Of a stretch of 64,000 nt of DNA, positions 1 through 7,545 are shown one piece after another. The DNA lies in NCBI GenBank assembly GCA_964414785.1, contig CAYPXZ010000013.1, positions 1 through 64,000 of the forward strand, given 5' to 3'. The notes under the pieces were generated by a model. The model made no database searches, had not been told where the DNA came from, and worked only from the letters and a program-made list of their open reading frames with translations. Both the position numbers and the translations under genes were made by a program. Source of the DNA: Palsa-1447 sp964414785 (lineage in GTDB: Bacteria; Verrucomicrobiota; Verrucomicrobiia; Opitutales; Opitutaceae). Position 1 is the first letter of the stretch, and the number at the start of each line of letters is the position of its first letter.

Positions 1-239
1 CCCGCCGGGTCGGGACCGCCTTTCGCATCGGCCGGTTTCTCGATCGCCGCCTCGAGCAGGGCGACGACCATCGAGACATCGAGCGAAGCGCGGGCGCAGG
101 CCGTGCCAAGCGGCTGCTTTCCCCCGCAGCAGTAGTCGAGCCCAAGGCTCTCAAACACGCGAGCAAGCGCGGGGCGGGCGGCGACGATGTCGCCGATTCT
201 TGTGTCTGGCGTGATCCGGGTTTCGGTGAGGGTGTCCAT
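1..239 (-). CDS. scdA: Iron-sulfur cluster repair di-iron protein (ScdA/RIC/YtfE family), N-terminal part only
   Basis: Only the first ~79 residues lie in the window; the gene runs off the left edge. Translating from the ATG at 239 gives an N-terminal ScdA_N (DUF542) domain: a short acidic lead, an IGDIVAARP segment and the diagnostic LGLDYCCGG motif with its paired cysteines (about residues 34-42). In the family this domain precedes a hemerythrin-like di-iron domain, and the protein repairs iron-sulfur clusters damaged by nitric oxide or oxidants in the cytoplasm. The di-iron half is outside the window, so a stand-alone DUF542 protein cannot be excluded. A CRP/FNR-type palindrome sits 48 bp upstream, which suits regulation by oxygen or NO. 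Confidence 0.85.
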   Translation of the reverse strand, partial: MDTLTETRITPDTRIGDIVAARPALARVFESLGLDYCCGGKQPLGTACARASLDVSMVVALLEAAIEKPADAKGGPDPA

Positions 240-286
240 GGTTTTGGTGGTCGTCCCGCTACCCTGCCACACTCGCGCGACGGCCG

Positions 287-304
287 CCTTGACCTGGGTC
301 AAGG
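287..304 (-). promoter_or_regulatory. Perfect 18-bp palindrome, CRP/FNR-family operator candidate
   Basis: The sequence is two perfect 8-bp arms, CCTTGACC and GGTCAAGG, around TG. The core at 289-302 has the form TTGA-N6-TCAA used by FNR, DNR/NNR and HcpR regulators. Its edge lies 48 bp upstream of the ScdA start codon and about 112 bp upstream of the phosphofructokinase start, a position suited to activating scdA. The palindrome is seen directly; the regulator family is inference, and no CRP/FNR gene is in the window. Confidence 0.6.
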
Positions 305-415
305 TATCGCCGAATGGGCCATGGGAATTACGGCGAAAAATCCATCTCGAAAACGTCCGCGCGCCCCTCTATCATTCAGGCACCGCATGCAGAGCGGACG
401 GAACTCCCCACGACA

Positions 416-1558
416 ATGCCACTGAAATCCAATGCAAGGATCGGAATCCTCACTGCCGGGGGCGACTGCCCCGGCCTGAACGCCGCGATCAGGGGGGTCG
501 CCAAGGCGGCCATGCACTACGGGATGACCGTGGTCGGGATCCGGGACGGCTTCCGGGGGCTCGTCGAGAACCGCACCATGCCGATCGACAACCCGCTGGT
601 GAGCGGGATCCTCACGCAGGGCGGCACCTTCCTCGGGAGCAGCCGGGACCGGCCGCACAAGATGAAGGTCAACGGCAGGAACGTCGACATGACGTCCGCG
701 GCCGTGCGCAACTACCGCAAGCTGAGGCTCGACTGCCTCGTCTGCCTCGGGGGGAACGGAACCCAGAAATCCGCGCTGTCCCTCAGGGAGAAGGGCGGAA
801 TCGACGTGCTCACCCTGCCCAAGACGATTGACAACGATGTCGCCGAGACGGACATCACCTTTGGATTCGACTCAGCCATGTCGATCGCCACCGAGGCCAT
901 CGACCGCCTGCACACCACCGCGACCAGCCACCAGCGGATCATCGTGTGCGAGATCATGGGGCACGATGCGGGCTGGCTCTGCCTCGGTGCCGGGATCGCG
1001 GGCGGCGCCGACGTGATCCTCATCCCCGAGATTCCCTACGACCTGTCCGCCGTCGTCCACCACCTCGCGCGCCGGCACAAGGCCGGGAAGCGGTTCTCGA
1101 TCGTCGCGGTCGCGGAGGGGATCGTCTCGGTCGAGGAGGCGGAGAGGCTCAGCGCTTCCGGTGGCAAAGCGAGCCCGCTCCACCGTGCGCCCTCGCACCT
1201 CGAGGCGTTCGCGGCACCGGGCACGGAGGGAATCCGCCTGGTCCAGGAGCCGGTCTCCAGCCGCATTGCCCGGCAGCTCCAGCAGATGACCGGGACCGAG
1301 GCGCGGGTCACCTCCCTGGGCCACGTCCAGCGGGGGGGCTCCCCAACATCCTTCGACAGGCTTCTGTGCACCCGCCTCGGGACGAAGGCCGTCGAGCTCA
1401 TCTCGAAGGGGCGCTTCAACGTCATGGTCGCCCTGAAAGGCAACGAGTGCGTGCCGGTCACCCTGGAAAAGGTCGCCGGAAAGAAGCGGACCGTCCCCAC
1501 CGACCATCCCTGGGTCCAGACCGCGCGCCTCACGGAGACCTGCCTCGGCGACGAGTAG
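416..1558 (+). CDS. pfkA: 6-phosphofructokinase, mixed-substrate (group III-like) type
   Basis: Glycolytic enzyme phosphorylating fructose 6-phosphate, 380 residues. The start is set at the ATG at 416, directly before the conserved RIGILTAGGDCPGLN nucleotide-binding segment; the frame stays open further upstream but that part is not conserved-looking. Other motifs in order are CLGGNGTQKS, PKTIDNDV (catalytic Asp), MGHDAGWL, GGADVILIPE and LGHVQRGGSP. ATP enzymes usually pair GGDG with PGTIDND, and pyrophosphate enzymes pair GGDD with PKTIDND. Here a Gly at the first site is combined with the Lys of PKTIDND, the pattern of the mixed-substrate group, so ATP versus PPi use cannot be read from sequence. 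Confidence 0.93.
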   Translation: MPLKSNARIGILTAGGDCPGLNAAIRGVAKAAMHYGMTVVGIRDGFRGLVENRTMPIDNPLVSGILTQGGTFLGSSRDRPHKMKVNGRNVDMTSAAVRNYRKLRLDCLVCLGGNGTQKSALSLREKGGIDVLTLPKTIDNDVAETDITFGFDSAMSIATEAIDRLHTTATSHQRIIVCEIMGHDAGWLCLGAGIAGGADVILIPEIPYDLSAVVHHLARRHKAGKRFSIVAVAEGIVSVEEAERLSASGGKASPLHRAPSHLEAFAAPGTEGIRLVQEPVSSRIARQLQQMTGTEARVTSLGHVQRGGSPTSFDRLLCTRLGTKAVELISKGRFNVMVALKGNECVPVTLEKVAGKKRTVPTDHPWVQTARLTETCLGDE

Positions 1559-1738
1559 CCGGTGGCGCACGGAGACTTTGCAGCACCGCTAATCGCCCCC
1601 AATCGCCACGCGAATCTCGCGCGGCGGGGGCCGCCGGAGGAGTCCGGGTCTGCCGTCCCAAAAAACGCCTTGTGTAAGTTTGGGGCGTATTAGTGAATCT
1701 TTGCTCCCCGTCTCTCCGTCCTGCCGCCGAGACCCGCA

Positions 1739-2575
1739 ATGCGAGCGCAGAGCCAACCACCCTCCCCGCCAGACTGCCTCTCCGATTCGCCCCGGATGTC
1801 CCTTTCTCCTCCCAACGACCCGGCTCCCACCCCTGACTTTCTGCTGGTGCTGCCCGCGTACCGGGAGCTGGAAAGGCTGCCGCGATACCTCTCCGCCCTC
1901 ACGGGGGCCCTTTCCAAAGCGCCCTGGAAAACCGAGATCCTGGTGGTCGACGACGGATCGCCGTCCCGGGAGCAGGAGGCGCTCTCCGGGCAGGTTAAGG
2001 TGGGAACAAGCGGACGCTGCAGGGTCCTTCCGCTCCTTGCCCTCGAGCGCAACAGCCTCAAGGGCGATGCGATCCTTGAAGGATGGCGCTCGCGCCCCGC
2101 GCGCTGGCTTGCGTTCGCGGACTCCGACGGAGCCGCGAGCGCCGGCGAGGTCGTGCGGGTCCTTGGCCAGATCGCCGCGGGCGACACGACCGAAGGGTCG
2201 GCGTATTTCGCGGTTCGCCACGGCCGCGGGTCCCCCGGAACGGGCAGGACTGCGGCGAGGAGGCTCCTGGGCAGGATCTTCTCCTGGCTCGCCGGCCTCG
2301 CGCTCCGGGTGCGGCCGATCGATTTCCAGTGCGGCTTCAAGGTGATCCCCGGCAAGGTGTTGCCGCGGATAGAGGACAGGCTCGAGGGTCGCGGCCTCTG
2401 CTTCGACCTGGCGCTCTTCCTCGAACTCGGAGCCGAGGGGGTGCCGGTCGTGCCCGTCCCGATCGAGTGGAACGAGATGCCCGGCGGAAAGATCAGCGCG
2501 TGGCGCAACGGGCCCGGAATGATCGCCGGCCTCTGGAACCTTGCCACCCGCAAGGCCGCGGCGAAAAGGAACTAA
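1739..2575 (+). CDS. Family 2 glycosyltransferase, dolichyl-phosphate-sugar synthase-like
   Basis: GT-A fold enzyme of 278 residues that would transfer a sugar from a nucleotide donor to a polyprenyl-type lipid phosphate. Seen: an FLLVLPAYRE strand-loop, VVDDGSPS for nucleotide binding, FADSDGAAS as the metal-binding acidic motif, and DFQCGFKV toward the C terminus, all typical of the Dpm1/Alg5-like branch. There is no clear membrane segment. A second in-frame ATG at 1796 could be the true start, because the first 19 residues are Pro/Ser-rich and unlike the family. It stands alone between pfk and the Gfo/Idh cluster; donor and acceptor are unknown. Confidence 0.85.
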   Translation: MRAQSQPPSPPDCLSDSPRMSLSPPNDPAPTPDFLLVLPAYRELERLPRYLSALTGALSKAPWKTEILVVDDGSPSREQEALSGQVKVGTSGRCRVLPLLALERNSLKGDAILEGWRSRPARWLAFADSDGAASAGEVVRVLGQIAAGDTTEGSAYFAVRHGRGSPGTGRTAARRLLGRIFSWLAGLALRVRPIDFQCGFKVIPGKVLPRIEDRLEGRGLCFDLALFLELGAEGVPVVPVPIEWNEMPGGKISAWRNGPGMIAGLWNLATRKAAAKRN

Positions 2576-2674
2576 AGACCACGCGCCCCGGCAAGGACAC
2601 CCACAAAACCCATGCCTTACACACCTTCACACGCCCTGCAGTCCGACGCCCCGTGGGGGCAAAATGCCTTGGGC

Positions 2675-2700
2675 CCTTGCGGATCGGCCAAAGCGCAAGG
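2675..2700. other. Imperfectly placed hairpin in the 270-bp gap after the glycosyltransferase
   Basis: Two 7-bp arms, CCTTGCG and CGCAAGG, face each other across 12 bases, with a second small hairpin (AGGC...GCCT) directly after it. No T-run follows, so a factor-independent terminator is doubtful. The rest of the 2576-2845 gap shows no gene, and I see no convincing promoter for the oxidoreductase cluster. Confidence 0.25.
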
Positions 2701-2845
2701 AGGCTATTCTTGCCTCAAAGCGCGCGTTCGGGTATTCGAGGGAGTCCACCGGACATGTCGAACGGGATGAGCACCTTCACGAACCCCTAGGAGCCTAACC
2801 AGAGCCCAATTCCCCTCGGTCTTTCGCACAAACACCACAACCCCC

Positions 2846-4171
2846 ATGACCCAAATCAGTCGCCGCCGTTTTATTCAAGCAACCTCGCTGGCAGCAGTCG
2901 CCGCCAGCTGCCCGATCCTGCGGGCATCGGAGGCAGACCGGTACAGAAACCTGGTCTCGCCGGGCCGTCGACTGCGGATCGCGTGCGTCGGCGCGGGCGG
3001 TAAGGCCTTCAGCGACATCATGGCCTGCTCGGGGGAGGATATCGTGGCGATAAGCGACGTGGACTTCGCCAACGGCCTGGAGATCTTCGGGATGTTCCCC
3101 GGAGCGGCGCGCTTCCGCGACTACCGCCAGATGCTCAACGAGCGGGCCAGCGACATCGACGCGGTGATCGTGACGACCCCCGACCACACGCATTTCCCGG
3201 CGGCACTGATGGCCGCCGAGATGGGCAAGCACATCTATGTCCAGAAGCCCCTCTGCCACACGGTGAGCGAGGTGCGCGCCCTCAGGGACGCGGTGTCAAA
3301 GGCGGGCGTCGTCTCGCAGATGGGCAATCAGGGGCACTGCAACGAGGGGACGCGCCTCGTCAAGGAATGGATCGAGGCCGGTGTCATCGGGGACGTCCGC
3401 GAGGTCTCGACCTGGACGAACCGGCCGATCTGGCCCCAGGGGATGACACCGCCGCCGGACGACGCCGTGGTGCCGCCGACCATGGACTGGAACCTCTGGC
3501 TCGGGGTTGCGCCGGTGCGCGGCTACAGCTCGAAGATAGCCCCCTTCAACTGGCGCGGGTATTGGGACTATGGCTGCGGCGCCCTGGGCGACATGGGCTG
3601 CCACGGCATGGACGCCCCATTCTGGGCCCTGAACCTGCGCGGACCGGTCCACGTGAACGCCCAGAGCGAGGGCGCGACCGAGGTCGTCGCCCCGAAATGG
3701 TCCATCGTGAAGTTTGAGTTCCCGTCCCGCGGCTCGCTGCCGCCCGTCACCTACACCTGGTATGACGGCGGCAAGCTTCCTCCGGTGCCGGAGGAACTCG
3801 GCAAGGACGGCAAGCTGCCCCAGGGCGGCACCCTCTATCGTGGAGACAAGGGGGCGATCCTCTCCGAGGGCGACTACGGCGAGTCGCCGCGGCTGATCCC
3901 GGAGTCGAAGATGGCCACGTTCAAGCGGCCGCCGAAGACCCTGGCCCGCGTCCCCAAGTCCAACTCCCACCTTGAGTGGATCAACGGGTGCAAGGGTGGC
4001 CCGTCGCCCTGCTCCAACATCGTGGACCACTCGGGGGACCTCTCCCAGATGGTGCTCCTCGGGAACGTCGCCATCAGGGCGGGAAAGCCGATCGACTTCG
4101 ACCCGGCGCAGGGTGTTTGCGCCCAGCCCGACGCCAACCGCTTCCTCACCAAAACCTACCGCCTGTTTTGA
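2846..4171 (+). CDS. Tat-exported Gfo/Idh/MocA family oxidoreductase
   Basis: NAD(P)-dependent sugar oxidoreductase, 441 residues. The N terminus is a twin-arginine signal (SRRRFIQATSLAA) ending near residue 28, so the folded, cofactor-loaded enzyme is exported. The Rossmann core follows (RIACVGAGGKAF, about residues 45-56), then YVQKPLCHTV, which corresponds to the EKP motif carrying the conserved lysine. The C-terminal half has the insertions with WNLWLGVAP and YWDYGCGALGDMGCHGMD that mark the large exported subfamily common in Verrucomicrobia, Planctomycetes and Bacteroidetes. It is first in a five-gene co-directional cluster with a DUF1080 lipoprotein, suggesting oxidation of glycosides outside the cytoplasm. 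The exact sugar is unknown. Confidence 0.9.
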   Translation: MTQISRRRFIQATSLAAVAASCPILRASEADRYRNLVSPGRRLRIACVGAGGKAFSDIMACSGEDIVAISDVDFANGLEIFGMFPGAARFRDYRQMLNERASDIDAVIVTTPDHTHFPAALMAAEMGKHIYVQKPLCHTVSEVRALRDAVSKAGVVSQMGNQGHCNEGTRLVKEWIEAGVIGDVREVSTWTNRPIWPQGMTPPPDDAVVPPTMDWNLWLGVAPVRGYSSKIAPFNWRGYWDYGCGALGDMGCHGMDAPFWALNLRGPVHVNAQSEGATEVVAPKWSIVKFEFPSRGSLPPVTYTWYDGGKLPPVPEELGKDGKLPQGGTLYRGDKGAILSEGDYGESPRLIPESKMATFKRPPKTLARVPKSNSHLEWINGCKGGPSPCSNIVDHSGDLSQMVLLGNVAIRAGKPIDFDPAQGVCAQPDANRFLTKTYRLF

Positions 4172-4202
4172 GGAACCCGTGATGCCCATACCCACAACCC
4201 CC

Positions 4203-4916
4203 ATGAAATCCTCCATCTTCGCCAGTTCCGGAATCATCCTCCTCTCGGCAGTCCTCGCGGGCTGCCAGGGCTCGTCGCCCTCCGTCGCGCCCGGCTTCAC
4301 GGCCGACGTCCACGGCGACATCGGCCCCGGCCACGGGGCCGACTCGAAGCGCTGGTCCGCCCCCAATGCGGTCTTCGCACCAGACCTCTCCAACGCCGAG
4401 TTCAAGCCGGGATCCTGGGCCTGGGAAGACGGCGTGCTCGTCGCCAAGGGCGGCGGCGACATCTGGACCCGCGAGGCGTACGGCGACTTCGTCCTCAACC
4501 TGGACTTTCGCTGCCAGGAAAAGGCGAACAGCGGGGTCTTCCTTCGCTGCTCGGACATCCCGGACTGGCTGAACTCCGCAATAGAGATCCAGATCCTGCA
4601 GGGCGACGCGCCCGACAAGCACCTGGTCGGGGCGGTGTACGACTGCGTGGCCCCCACCCGGCAGATCGAGATCGTCCCCGGAACCTGGTACCACTACACG
4701 ATCACGGCCATCGGCAAGAACATCAAGGTCGTGCTCAACGGCGAGGAACTGGTCGACATGAAGCTCGATCAGTGGAAGGAGGCCGGCAAGAACCCCGACG
4801 GCACGCCGAACAAGTTCAAGAAGGCGTACAAGGACATGGCAAAGTCCGGCCGAATCGGCCTGCAGTACCACACCAACAAGGTCGAGTTCCGGAACATTGT
4901 GGTCGACCGCCTCTGA
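4203..4916 (+). CDS. DUF1080 (3-keto-disaccharide hydrolase-like) lipoprotein
   Basis: 237-residue exported lipoprotein. The start at 4203 gives a classical type II signal, with a hydrophobic stretch ending in lipobox LAGC (Cys about residue 20); an ATG at 4182 adds seven residues. The mature part is one jelly-roll/concanavalin-like DUF1080 domain with GDFVLNLDFRCQEKANSGVFLR, IEIQILQGD, GTWYHYTITAIGKNIKVVLNGEEL and GRIGLQYHTNKVEFRNI segments. Some DUF1080 proteins cleave 3-keto-glycosides. Lying between two Gfo/Idh enzymes, it is a good candidate for the hydrolysis step after sugar oxidation in the periplasm, but that pairing is inferred from context. Confidence 0.88.
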   Translation: MKSSIFASSGIILLSAVLAGCQGSSPSVAPGFTADVHGDIGPGHGADSKRWSAPNAVFAPDLSNAEFKPGSWAWEDGVLVAKGGGDIWTREAYGDFVLNLDFRCQEKANSGVFLRCSDIPDWLNSAIEIQILQGDAPDKHLVGAVYDCVAPTRQIEIVPGTWYHYTITAIGKNIKVVLNGEELVDMKLDQWKEAGKNPDGTPNKFKKAYKDMAKSGRIGLQYHTNKVEFRNIVVDRL

Positions 4917-4946
4917 ACAGCGCCCCCCTAACAAAGCCAACGCACC

Positions 4947-5465
4947 ATGACTGAAACCCAATCCACCCCCATCGACCGCGGCCCCACCATGGCCGTCCTC
5001 GTCCTGCGCGCATGGCTAGGCGTGCGCGCGATCCTGACGGGCGTCGAGAAATTCGCCGACACTAGGACCCTCCAGGTGCCGCTCCTCGACGCCGCGGGAA
5101 AGCCCGACTCGAGCGGAGCCGTCGTCGAGGTGACTCAGAAGTTCTACTCGCTCCATAGCTACCATGCGATCCCCGACTCCATGAAGGACAAGTTCGCGCT
5201 GGAGCCCCTCCTACCGACCTTCCTGACAACGCCCTACTACGCCGTCCTCGGGTGGGCCCTCATCGCCCTGGGTATCGCCGTCCTCGTGGGACTCTGGACC
5301 CGGGCGAGCCTGTTCCTTATGGGACTGCTCTACGTCAGCCTCACGGTCGGCCTCATCCTGATCAAGCAGGATGCCGGGGTTGCATGGCTTGCGATCCACG
5401 TGGCCCTGGTCGCCATGGCCCTGAGCCTGAGCAAGCACAACCGCCTCACCCTCACCCGTTCATGA
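4947..5465 (+). CDS. DoxX-family membrane protein
   Basis: 172-residue inner-membrane protein with an N-terminal helix (about residues 15-35), a polar loop of about 55 residues and three further helices between about 95 and 165. The helix pattern and the VLRAWLGVRAILTGVEKF and TRASLFLMGLLYVSLTVGLILIKQ segments place it in the DoxX/DoxD superfamily, some members of which are quinone-linked oxidoreductase subunits. Its stop codon overlaps the start of the next gene (ATGA at 5462-5465), so the two are translationally coupled. A role passing electrons from the sugar oxidoreductases to the quinone pool is possible but is inference. Confidence 0.78.
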   Translation: MTETQSTPIDRGPTMAVLVLRAWLGVRAILTGVEKFADTRTLQVPLLDAAGKPDSSGAVVEVTQKFYSLHSYHAIPDSMKDKFALEPLLPTFLTTPYYAVLGWALIALGIAVLVGLWTRASLFLMGLLYVSLTVGLILIKQDAGVAWLAIHVALVAMALSLSKHNRLTLTRS

Positions 5466-6835
5466 GTCCACGCGACCCGCGTCCCGATGCCGACGGCCTG
5501 GGCCGCCGGCGGTTCCTGAAGACTGCCACCGCGGCGAGCCTCTCGCTCGCGCTCGCGCCGCTGCGCTCGGCCTACGGGCAGGCCGCGGCGGGCTCCCCGC
5601 CGGAAGACGCGATCAACGTGGCCCTGGTGGGCCTGGGTGCGCAGGGGCGCGTCCTCATGGACGCGATGCTCAAGATCCCGGGAGTGCGGTTTGTCGCCGT
5701 GTGCGACATCTGGCCCTACGCGCGCACCTACGGCCAGCGCTACCTCAAGAAGAACGGCTTCGAGGTCCGCGCCTACGAGAACCACCAGGACATGCTCGAG
5801 AAGGAGAAGGACGTCCAGGCGGTCATCGTGGCCAGCCCCGACTTCTGGCACGCCCCGATCACCAACGACTGCCTGCGCTCGGGGCACCACGTCTACTGCG
5901 AGAAGATGATGTCCAACACGATCGACGGAGCCAAGTCGATGGTGCGGACCATGAAGGAGACCGGCAAGCTCCTGCAGATCGGCCACCAGCGTCGCAGCAA
6001 CCCGCGGTACCTGGTCGCGCGCAACCACCTCCTGAAGGAGGCCCACCTCCTCGGGCGGATCACTGCGGCGAACGGCCAGTGGAACCGGGCCGTGAGCGCC
6101 GATCTCGGGTGGCCCAACCACACGGCGATGAGCACCGAGCTCCTCGCGCGCTACGGCTACGCCGACATGCACCAGTTCCGAAACTGGAGGTGGTTCAAGA
6201 AATACGGCGGGGGCCCGCTCTCCGACCTCGGGGCGCACCAGATCGACATCTTCAACTGGTTCTTCGACACCACCCCCTCGACGGTGATCGGCTCCGGAGG
6301 CCGGGACTACTACGAGGGCCACGAGTGGCTGGACAACGCCATGGTCATCTATGAGTACAAGCTCCCTGAGGGCATGGCCCGCGCCTTCTACCAGGTGCAG
6401 ACCACGACCAGCGCCGGGGGCGGCTACTTCGAGCAGTTCATGGGGACCGAGGGGACCCTGCGGATGTCGGAGAACCCGAAGTATTCCGTCATCAACCGCG
6501 AGGCGGCGGCGCCGCCCTGGGACAACTGGGTGAGCCGCCACTACCTGGCCCCCCTGAAGGCCCCGGCCAAGTCGGACGACGACGCGTCATCGGCCGACGA
6601 CAAGGTCGACGCCCGGGAGACGGCGGAACTGGCGGGCTATTACCTGCCTGTCGTCCTCACGAAGGCCATCCACCAGCCCCACCTCGAGAACTTCTTCAAC
6701 GCCGTCCGCGGGAAGGGCACCCTCAACTGCCCGGCAGACGAAGCCTTCAAGAGCGAGATGGCCGTGTTCAAGGCCATCGAGGCGGTCGAGTCCCGCACCC
6801 TCGTCACGTGCCAACCCTCCGATTTCACAGTCTGA
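5462..6835 (+). CDS. Second Tat-exported Gfo/Idh/MocA family oxidoreductase
   Basis: 457-residue paralogue of the enzyme at 2846. The start is the ATG at 5462, overlapping the DoxX stop. The twin-arginine signal (LGRRRFLKTATAA) is followed by an AYGQ cleavage region. The Rossmann segment reads NVALVGLGAQGRVLMD. The lysine motif is VYCEKMMSNT, with Met in place of the usual Pro after EK. GPLSDLGAHQIDIFNWFF matches the substrate-site helix with its conserved aspartate and histidine. Two different exported Gfo/Idh enzymes in one operon suggest successive redox steps on one substrate or a pair acting on different glycosides. Confidence 0.9.
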   Translation: MSPRDPRPDADGLGRRRFLKTATAASLSLALAPLRSAYGQAAAGSPPEDAINVALVGLGAQGRVLMDAMLKIPGVRFVAVCDIWPYARTYGQRYLKKNGFEVRAYENHQDMLEKEKDVQAVIVASPDFWHAPITNDCLRSGHHVYCEKMMSNTIDGAKSMVRTMKETGKLLQIGHQRRSNPRYLVARNHLLKEAHLLGRITAANGQWNRAVSADLGWPNHTAMSTELLARYGYADMHQFRNWRWFKKYGGGPLSDLGAHQIDIFNWFFDTTPSTVIGSGGRDYYEGHEWLDNAMVIYEYKLPEGMARAFYQVQTTTSAGGGYFEQFMGTEGTLRMSENPKYSVINREAAAPPWDNWVSRHYLAPLKAPAKSDDDASSADDKVDARETAELAGYYLPVVLTKAIHQPHLENFFNAVRGKGTLNCPADEAFKSEMAVFKAIEAVESRTLVTCQPSDFTV

Positions 6836-6839
6836 ACCC

Positions 6840-7532
6840 ATGATCACAACAAGCCTTCCCTTGATGCTCAGAAAGCGCCGCACCGCCACGCTGCTTGCGG
6901 CATGCGTGGCCCTCGGCCTCCTTGCCACGGCCCGCGCCGACGACAAGGTGCCCCTGAAGCTCGACCTGCCCAAACCCATGTTCGTGGGGACGCCGGTCCC
7001 GGTGAAGCTGCCTAACCTGGAGGCGCCGCGAGCAGGCCGCCGGCCCGATTTCCTGGTCCCGAAGGGTGTCGTGAACCTCGCGCTCAACAAGAAGGTGACC
7101 AGCAGCGACATGGAGCCCGTGCTCGGGGACCTCAGCCTGATCACCGACGGCGAGAAGGCGGGCGACGAGGGCAACTATGTGGAGCTCGGCAAGGGCAAGC
7201 AGTGGGTCCAGATAGACCTCGCACAGGCGTCCAAGCTCTACGCGATCGTCGTCTGGCACTTCCACTCCCAGGCGCGCGCCTACAAGGCGGTCGTCGTCCA
7301 GGTGTCCAACGACCCCAACTTCGCCGACGGGGTCCAGACGCTCTACAACAGCGACGACCAGAATGCCCTGGGGCTGGGGGCGGGCAAGGACCCCACCTAT
7401 ATCGAGACCTACGAGGGCCGCATCATCGACGCCCAGGGCATCAGCGCACGCTACGTGCGCCTCTACAGCAGCGGCAACACAACCTCGGAGATGAACCATT
7501 ACATCGAGGTCGAAGTCTACGGGCTGCCGTAA
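6840..7532 (+). CDS. Secreted F5/8 type C (discoidin-like) domain protein
   Basis: 230-residue exported protein beginning 4 bp after the upstream oxidoreductase. An N-terminal signal peptide (hydrophobic LLAACVALGLLATARA, cleaved near residue 33; a second ATG at 6864 is possible) precedes a short Pro-rich linker. From about residue 78 a jelly-roll discoidin domain follows: NLALNKKVTSS, ITDGEKAGDEGNYVELG, WVQIDLAQASKLYAIVVWH, and ISARYVRLYSS near the end. Such domains bind carbohydrate or cell-surface glycans. As the last gene of the exported sugar-oxidation cluster it may hold the substrate near the enzymes. No catalytic motif is visible. Confidence 0.8.
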   Translation: MITTSLPLMLRKRRTATLLAACVALGLLATARADDKVPLKLDLPKPMFVGTPVPVKLPNLEAPRAGRRPDFLVPKGVVNLALNKKVTSSDMEPVLGDLSLITDGEKAGDEGNYVELGKGKQWVQIDLAQASKLYAIVVWHFHSQARAYKAVVVQVSNDPNFADGVQTLYNSDDQNALGLGAGKDPTYIETYEGRIIDAQGISARYVRLYSSGNTTSEMNHYIEVEVYGLP

Positions 7533-7545
7533 GCACAGTCTTCTC

